Assembly: GCA_964461045.1 (NCBI GenBank)
Contig: CAYWSJ010000046.1
Coordinates: 1 to 27,070 of the forward strand
From: JAGXLC01 sp964461045
GTDB taxonomy: Bacteria > Bacteroidota > Bacteroidia > Bacteroidales > UBA12077
Direction: 5' to 3'
Length of the DNA stretch: 27,070 bases
Under the pieces are notes generated by a model that was given only the letters and a program-made list of their open reading frames with translations, had not been told where the DNA came from and did no database searches. Below, one piece after another: positions 24,108-27,070 of the stretch. The position numbers and the translations under genes are program-made. The first letter of the stretch is position 1, and the number at the start of each line of letters is the position of its first letter.

Positions 24108-25868
24108 CTAACTGTTAGGTTTGTCAACAACTCGTAGACTCAACTCTTCCAGTTGTTTAGCATCAATTTCCGAGGGCGAATCAATCATTAAATCTCTTCC
24201 TGCATTATTTTTTGGGAATGCAATATAATCTCTGATCGATTCCGAGCCACCCATAACAGCACACCAACGGTCGAAACCAAAAGCGATGCCTCCATGAGGA
24301 GGAGCACCGTATTTGAAAGCATTTAAGAGAAAGCCAAACTTCTCCTCTGCTTCTTTTTCTCCAATGCCAAGCGCACGAAACATCTTTTGCTGGAGGTCGC
24401 GGTTGTGAATTCTGATGGATCCGCCGCCAATCTCCACTCCGTTAATCACAAAATCGTAGGCATTGGCGCGCATTTTTCCTGGATCACTGTCAAACAGCCC
24501 TAAATCCTCATCTTTGGGGGAAGTAAACGGGTGGTGCATGGCAGTATAACGCTCTGCTTCCTCATCCCATTCGAGCAATGGAAAATCAAGCACCCAAAGC
24601 GGTGCGAAAACATTTTTATCTCTTAATTCCAGTCTGTTACCCATTTCGAGTCTGAGAACACCCAAAGCTGTCAGGGTTGGCATTCGGTCTCCCGCCAAAA
24701 TAAGCATCAAATCACCGGGTTGGGCATTCATGGCAGTAGCCCATTCTTTAAAGTCTTCTTCTCCGAAAAATTTATCTACAGACGATTTAAAACTACCATC
24801 TTCATTGTATTTTACATAAACCAATCCTTTGGCTCCAACCTGCGGCTTTTTCACAAAATCGGTGAGCTGATCAAGTTGCTTTCGGCTGTAACTTGCGCAT
24901 CCTTTAGCACAAATTCCGCCAATGTATTCCACGCTGTCAAAAACTTTAAATCCTTTTCCCTGGGCAATTCCGGTAATTTCATTGATCTTCATATCAAACC
25001 TGATATCAGGTTTATCCGACCCATAATATTTGATGGCATCTTCATAATCGATGCGCGGGAATTTTTCCTTGTAATCGTATTGTTTTACTTCTTTAAACAG
25101 GTGCCTTGCCAGCCCCTCGAAAGTTTCCAGCACATCCTCCTGCTCCACGAATGCCATTTCACAATCGAGCTGTGTAAACTCGGGTTGTCTATCGGCTCTT
25201 AAATCTTCATCCCTGAAACATTTCACAATCTGAAAATAGCGATCGTACCCTGAAATCATGAGTAACTGCTTAAAGGTTTGCGGACTCTGCGGCAAAGCAT
25301 AAAATTCGCCCGGGTTCATTCTTGAAGGCACCACAAAATCGCGGGCTCCTTCGGGAGTTGACTTGATAAGGAAGGGGGTTTCAATTTCCGCAAAAAACTT
25401 ATCATCCAGGTACTTTCGTATCTCCTGTGCCATTCTGTTTCTTAAAAGAATATTCTCTCTCACCACCTCTCTTCGCAAATCAAGATAGCGATATTTCATT
25501 CTCAGTTCTTCTCCCCCGTCGGTTTCATTCTCAATGGTGAAAGGAGGAACCTCAGAGTGATTAATAATTTCCAGGTTTTGTACAGGTACTTCGATATCAC
25601 CTGTTGGCATCTTCGGATTTTTACTGCTTCGTTCCTGCACTTTACCCTGAACTTTAATGATAAATTCCCGTCCGAGTTTTTCCAGCACCTTTTTTACCTC
25701 AGCCGGTGTGTTTTCATCAAAAACCAACTGTGTAATACCGTACCGATCGCGCAAAGTAATGAAAGTCATTCCCCCGAGTTCACGGATTCGCTGAATCCAG
25801 CCGGTAAGTGTTACTTCCTGGTTTATATGTTCAATTCTTAGTTCGCCGCAAGTATGTGTCCTGTACAT
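24108..25868 (-). CDS. aspS: Aspartyl-tRNA synthetase
   Basis: Class II synthetase, 586 residues, the full bacterial length. The anticodon-binding OB fold is at about 1-105. Motif 1 lies around 122-160 (RMKYRYLDLRR at 123-133). Motif 2 is FRDEDLRADRQPEFTQLD (218-235). The GAD-type insertion is at about 285-410. Motif 3 is GIAFGFDRW near the end. Leu31 in the anticodon domain (RELGGM) suits the discriminating, tRNA-Asp-only type, as in E. coli; ND-type enzymes often have His there. It is alone on its strand, with a promoter at 25937-25967 and a stem-loop at the predicted 5' end of its mRNA. Confidence 0.95.
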   Translation of the reverse strand: MYRTHTCGELRIEHINQEVTLTGWIQRIRELGGMTFITLRDRYGITQLVFDENTPAEVKKVLEKLGREFIIKVQGKVQERSSKNPKMPTGDIEVPVQNLEIINHSEVPPFTIENETDGGEELRMKYRYLDLRREVVRENILLRNRMAQEIRKYLDDKFFAEIETPFLIKSTPEGARDFVVPSRMNPGEFYALPQSPQTFKQLLMISGYDRYFQIVKCFRDEDLRADRQPEFTQLDCEMAFVEQEDVLETFEGLARHLFKEVKQYDYKEKFPRIDYEDAIKYYGSDKPDIRFDMKINEITGIAQGKGFKVFDSVEYIGGICAKGCASYSRKQLDQLTDFVKKPQVGAKGLVYVKYNEDGSFKSSVDKFFGEEDFKEWATAMNAQPGDLMLILAGDRMPTLTALGVLRLEMGNRLELRDKNVFAPLWVLDFPLLEWDEEAERYTAMHHPFTSPKDEDLGLFDSDPGKMRANAYDFVINGVEIGGGSIRIHNRDLQQKMFRALGIGEKEAEEKFGFLLNAFKYGAPPHGGIAFGFDRWCAVMGGSESIRDYIAFPKNNAGRDLMIDSPSEIDAKQLEELSLRVVDKPNS

Positions 25869-25894
25869 GAATATATATTTTAAGTTTCTTATTG

Positions 25895-25929
25895 TTTACC
25901 CCGATAATTCACAAATTATTCGGGGTAAA
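25895..25929 (-). promoter_or_regulatory. Stem-loop at the predicted 5' end of the aspS transcript
   Basis: Pairing 25895-25904 with 25929-25920, a bulged base at 25919, and 25905-25909 with 25918-25914 gives a 15-bp stem with a 4-base loop (25910-25913). It lies just downstream of the predicted aspS start (about 25930) and 26 bases before the ATG. No T-run follows on the minus strand, so it is not a plain terminator. Confidence 0.5.
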
Positions 25930-25936
25930 ATTGTTG

Positions 25937-25967
25937 CGAATATAGGAAGTTTTAGTCACGTAGTAAA
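25937..25967 (-). promoter_or_regulatory. Promoter for aspS
   Basis: The minus strand carries TTTA (25967-25964), 19 bases, then TATATTCG (25944-25937), one mismatch in each element to TTTG-N19-TAnnTTTG. The leader before the ATG at 25868 would be about 62 bases. Confidence 0.5.
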
Positions 25968-26053
25968 ATTTTAGGTTTAGGTTTTTGAGGTTTTGTTTGA
26001 AAATAAATTTAGAGAAGCAAAGGAAGCCGCTTAGTCGTTCAGCCCCGGTTTTA

Positions 26054-26194
26054 TTATTCGCCCAGACCCGTTGTGTTTCAAAGACACGCCGGGTCTTTCC
26101 TGTCGTTCAACTCCGTGGGTTTTAATTGAATTACAATAGATTATTGGATTTTCCCGGTAACCCACGGAGTTAGGCCAAGAGATATAATTCAACA
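26054..26194. repeat. Direct repeat, left copy, with two stem-loops
   Basis: The core 26054-26176 matches 26910-27034 at about 90 percent. Stem 1: AGACCCG (26064-26070) with CGGGTCT (26090-26096), plus an inner GTGT/ACAC. Stem 2: AACTCCGTGGGTT (26109-26121) with AACCCACGGAGTT (26159-26171), a perfect 13-bp stem with a 37-base loop. GTTCAAC (26105-26111) and GTTAGGC (26169-26175) at its edges fit the attC R-box consensuses RYYYAAC and GTTRRRY. The tail is AT-rich with AATTCAAC. Confidence 0.8.
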
Positions 26195-26220
26195 ATAAAA
26201 AATAACTTATATCTTAGCCG

Positions 26221-26243
26221 GGCACGAGCTATAAGCTCTCGCC
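26221..26243. repeat. REP-like hairpin downstream of the toxin gene
   Basis: GGCACGAGCT (26221-26230) pairs with AGCTCTCGCC (26234-26243), 8 of 10 pairs, across a 3-base loop. It is GC-rich in an AT-rich context and lies 18 bases past the toxin stop. It could end the toxin transcript or be a dispersed REP-type element. Confidence 0.45.
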
Positions 26244-26260
26244 AGCTGGTAAATAGAATT

Positions 26261-26569
26261 TTACAACTGTTTTATTTTTTCAGGATCTTGTCTGGAGTCA
26301 AATACGGCAGCGATTTTTATATAATTGTCTTCTATCCAGTAAATAATCTTAAAACGTTTTTCAATAATAAAGCGGTATTCATTGTTTCTTTCGGTGAGTA
26401 AATATTCTTTTTTGCCTAAAGCTGGAAATTTTTGTAAACGAAGGGTGGATTGAACAATTTCTTTTACGAGTTTTCTGGCTGTAGAAACTGAGTCCTGGTA
26501 TTTATAAAATTCAAAAATATCTTCAAGATTGTTTAATGCGGTCTCAGTCCAAAAAACTCTTATTTCCAT
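26261..26569 (-). CDS. ParE/RelE-superfamily toxin
   Basis: 102 residues with the classic pattern: WTETALNNLEDIFEFY at the start, LQKFPALGKKEY in the middle, YRFIIEKRFKIIYWIEDN, and the tail IAAVFDSRQDPEKI. The tail and spacing are most like ParE-type proteins. Target (gyrase or ribosome) cannot be told. Its ATG lies inside the antitoxin stop region: the last antitoxin codons and TAA overlap the first 10 bases of the toxin, so translation is coupled. It runs opposite to the written strand, between two copies of a structured repeat. Confidence 0.82.
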   Translation of the reverse strand: MEIRVFWTETALNNLEDIFEFYKYQDSVSTARKLVKEIVQSTLRLQKFPALGKKEYLLTERNNEYRFIIEKRFKIIYWIEDNYIKIAAVFDSRQDPEKIKQL

Positions 26570-26802
26570 TCATCAATATCTTTAAGAATGTTGCCTGCAT
26601 TGTATAACCGATCATTTTTTGAATCATCTTCAGCTTTATCAATCATTGAATTAAATTCTTCAATAGACATTTTTTCTGGTTCATTATCCCTTGTTTTTTT
26701 TCTCTCTTGATGCAACACTTTTTCAAGTTTATCAATGATTTTGTCATTATTTAGACGTAAAACTTCTCTGAGGAACCTTATTTTTTTTGTTTCTAAATCC
26801 AT
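26560..26802 (-). CDS. Antitoxin partner of the ParE/RelE toxin
   Basis: 80 residues, charged and helical (MDLETKKIRFLREVLRLNND, then EKMSIEEFNSMIDKAEDDSK). It is not a recognisable Phd, RHH or HTH antitoxin, but its size, order before the toxin and 10-base overlap fit. A Bacteroidetes-type 'MSxEEFNxxIDK' middle is known to me from similar partner genes. TAATTTTG (26824-26817, minus strand) is a -7 candidate close to the ATG, giving a leader of only about 8 bases. Confidence 0.75.
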   Translation of the reverse strand: MDLETKKIRFLREVLRLNNDKIIDKLEKVLHQERKKTRDNEPEKMSIEEFNSMIDKAEDDSKNDRLYNAGNILKDIDEWK

Positions 26803-26909
26803 AATAATCCTTTTTACAAAATTAACGATTTTTTTCCTTTTTTAGTTTAATAACCGGGAAAAACACCTTCCTGCTTTAGAAGAAAACCTATATTAGTGGT
26901 GTAAACCTT

Positions 26910-27051
26910 TTATTCGCCCAGACCCGGTGTGTTTCAAAAACAAGTCGGGGTCTTTCCACCTCGTTCAACCCCTTGGGTTTTAATTGAATTACAATAGATT
27001 ATTGGATTTTCCCGGCAACCCACGGGGTTAGACCAATAGAACAATTCAACC
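26910..27051. repeat. Direct repeat, right copy, with two stem-loops
   Basis: Same order as the left copy. Stem 1: AGACCC (26920-26925) with GGGTCT (26948-26953). Stem 2: AACCCCTTGGGTT (26967-26979) with AACCCACGGGGTT (27017-27029), 12 of 13 pairs, loop 26980-27016. The loop is 36 of 37 identical to the left copy. GTTCAAC (26963-26969) and GTTAGAC (27027-27033) fit attC R-box consensuses. It is followed by a tail of AATTCAAC and related short words to the window end. Confidence 0.8.
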
Positions 27052-27070
27052 ATTTAACAATTCAACAATG

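Larger units (their letters stand above)
25968..26260. other. Noncoding region between aspS and the toxin-antitoxin pair
   Basis: No gene is seen. It holds the left repeat copy (26054-26194) and a short fragment resembling the repeat just before it (26035-26053). A compact hairpin (26221-26243) lies 18 bases beyond the toxin stop. Confidence 0.7.

Noticed and set aside
26054..27051. CRISPR array
   Set aside because: Two repeats of over 120 bases, 856 bases apart, with genes between them are not the short repeat-spacer pattern, and there are no cas genes.
1..27070. tRNA genes
   Set aside because: No cloverleaf with the usual GGTTCGAATCC-type arm was recognised on either strand; a tRNAscan-SE run would settle it.

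Overview
The window reads as chromosomal DNA from a low-GC member of the Bacteroidota (Bacteroidetes). The evidence is: near-consensus Bacteroidetes promoters (TTTG, a spacer of about 19, then TAnnTTTG), almost no Shine-Dalgarno sequences, a SurA/PpiD-type foldase in a coaX/outer-membrane-barrel/TPR/lptC block, a GldN-like lipoprotein, and AT-rich intergenic regions. The genus cannot be fixed from the window. It may be a whole draft contig. The left end stops 13 bases inside a 16S rRNA gene, the right end lies in a repeat that also occurs about 860 bases earlier, and one 100-N placeholder gap interrupts miaB.

Layout. Bases 1-429 hold the first bases of a leftward 16S rRNA gene and its leader: two tandem promoters, boxA-like sites and phased A-tracts. 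A rightward operon follows (430-3983): a Dpm1-like glycosyltransferase, dihydroorotase, a GldN-like lipoprotein and a 2-hydroxyacid dehydrogenase. It meets a leftward aspartate kinase with no spacer. Then come rightward fbp with a terminator, and mfd. The next block, coaX, an outer-membrane barrel, a TPR protein, lptC, a small two-helix membrane protein and a PpiD/SurA-like foldase (9841-16156), points to envelope and outer-membrane biogenesis. A bidirectional terminator separates it from a leftward set: a PLP aminotransferase behind a cation-diffusion-facilitator transporter, a secreted M14-type metallopeptidase, and a YebC-family protein. miaB (gapped) and a small AhpD-like protein run rightward; a STAS-domain protein and aspS run leftward.

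The last 1.1 kb (about 25,980-27,070) differs from the rest. A ParE/RelE-type toxin-antitoxin pair is bracketed by two direct repeats of about 125-140 bases. Each repeat has two stem-loops. The larger has 13-base arms, a nearly invariant 37-base loop, one paired covariation between copies, and outer 7-mers that fit integron attC R-box consensuses in either orientation. It could be an attC-like cassette arrangement or a REP/MITE-like element; the window alone cannot decide.

The core genes are ordinary housekeeping functions: pyrimidine synthesis, the aspartate family, gluconeogenesis, coupled DNA repair, CoA synthesis, LPS export, tRNA modification and charging. The points most worth a second look are the repeat-flanked toxin-antitoxin unit, an 18-bp stem inside the start of lptC, a hairpin at the predicted 5' end of the aspS transcript, the rRNA control region, and an Asn in place of the usual His in the metal site of the cation transporter.
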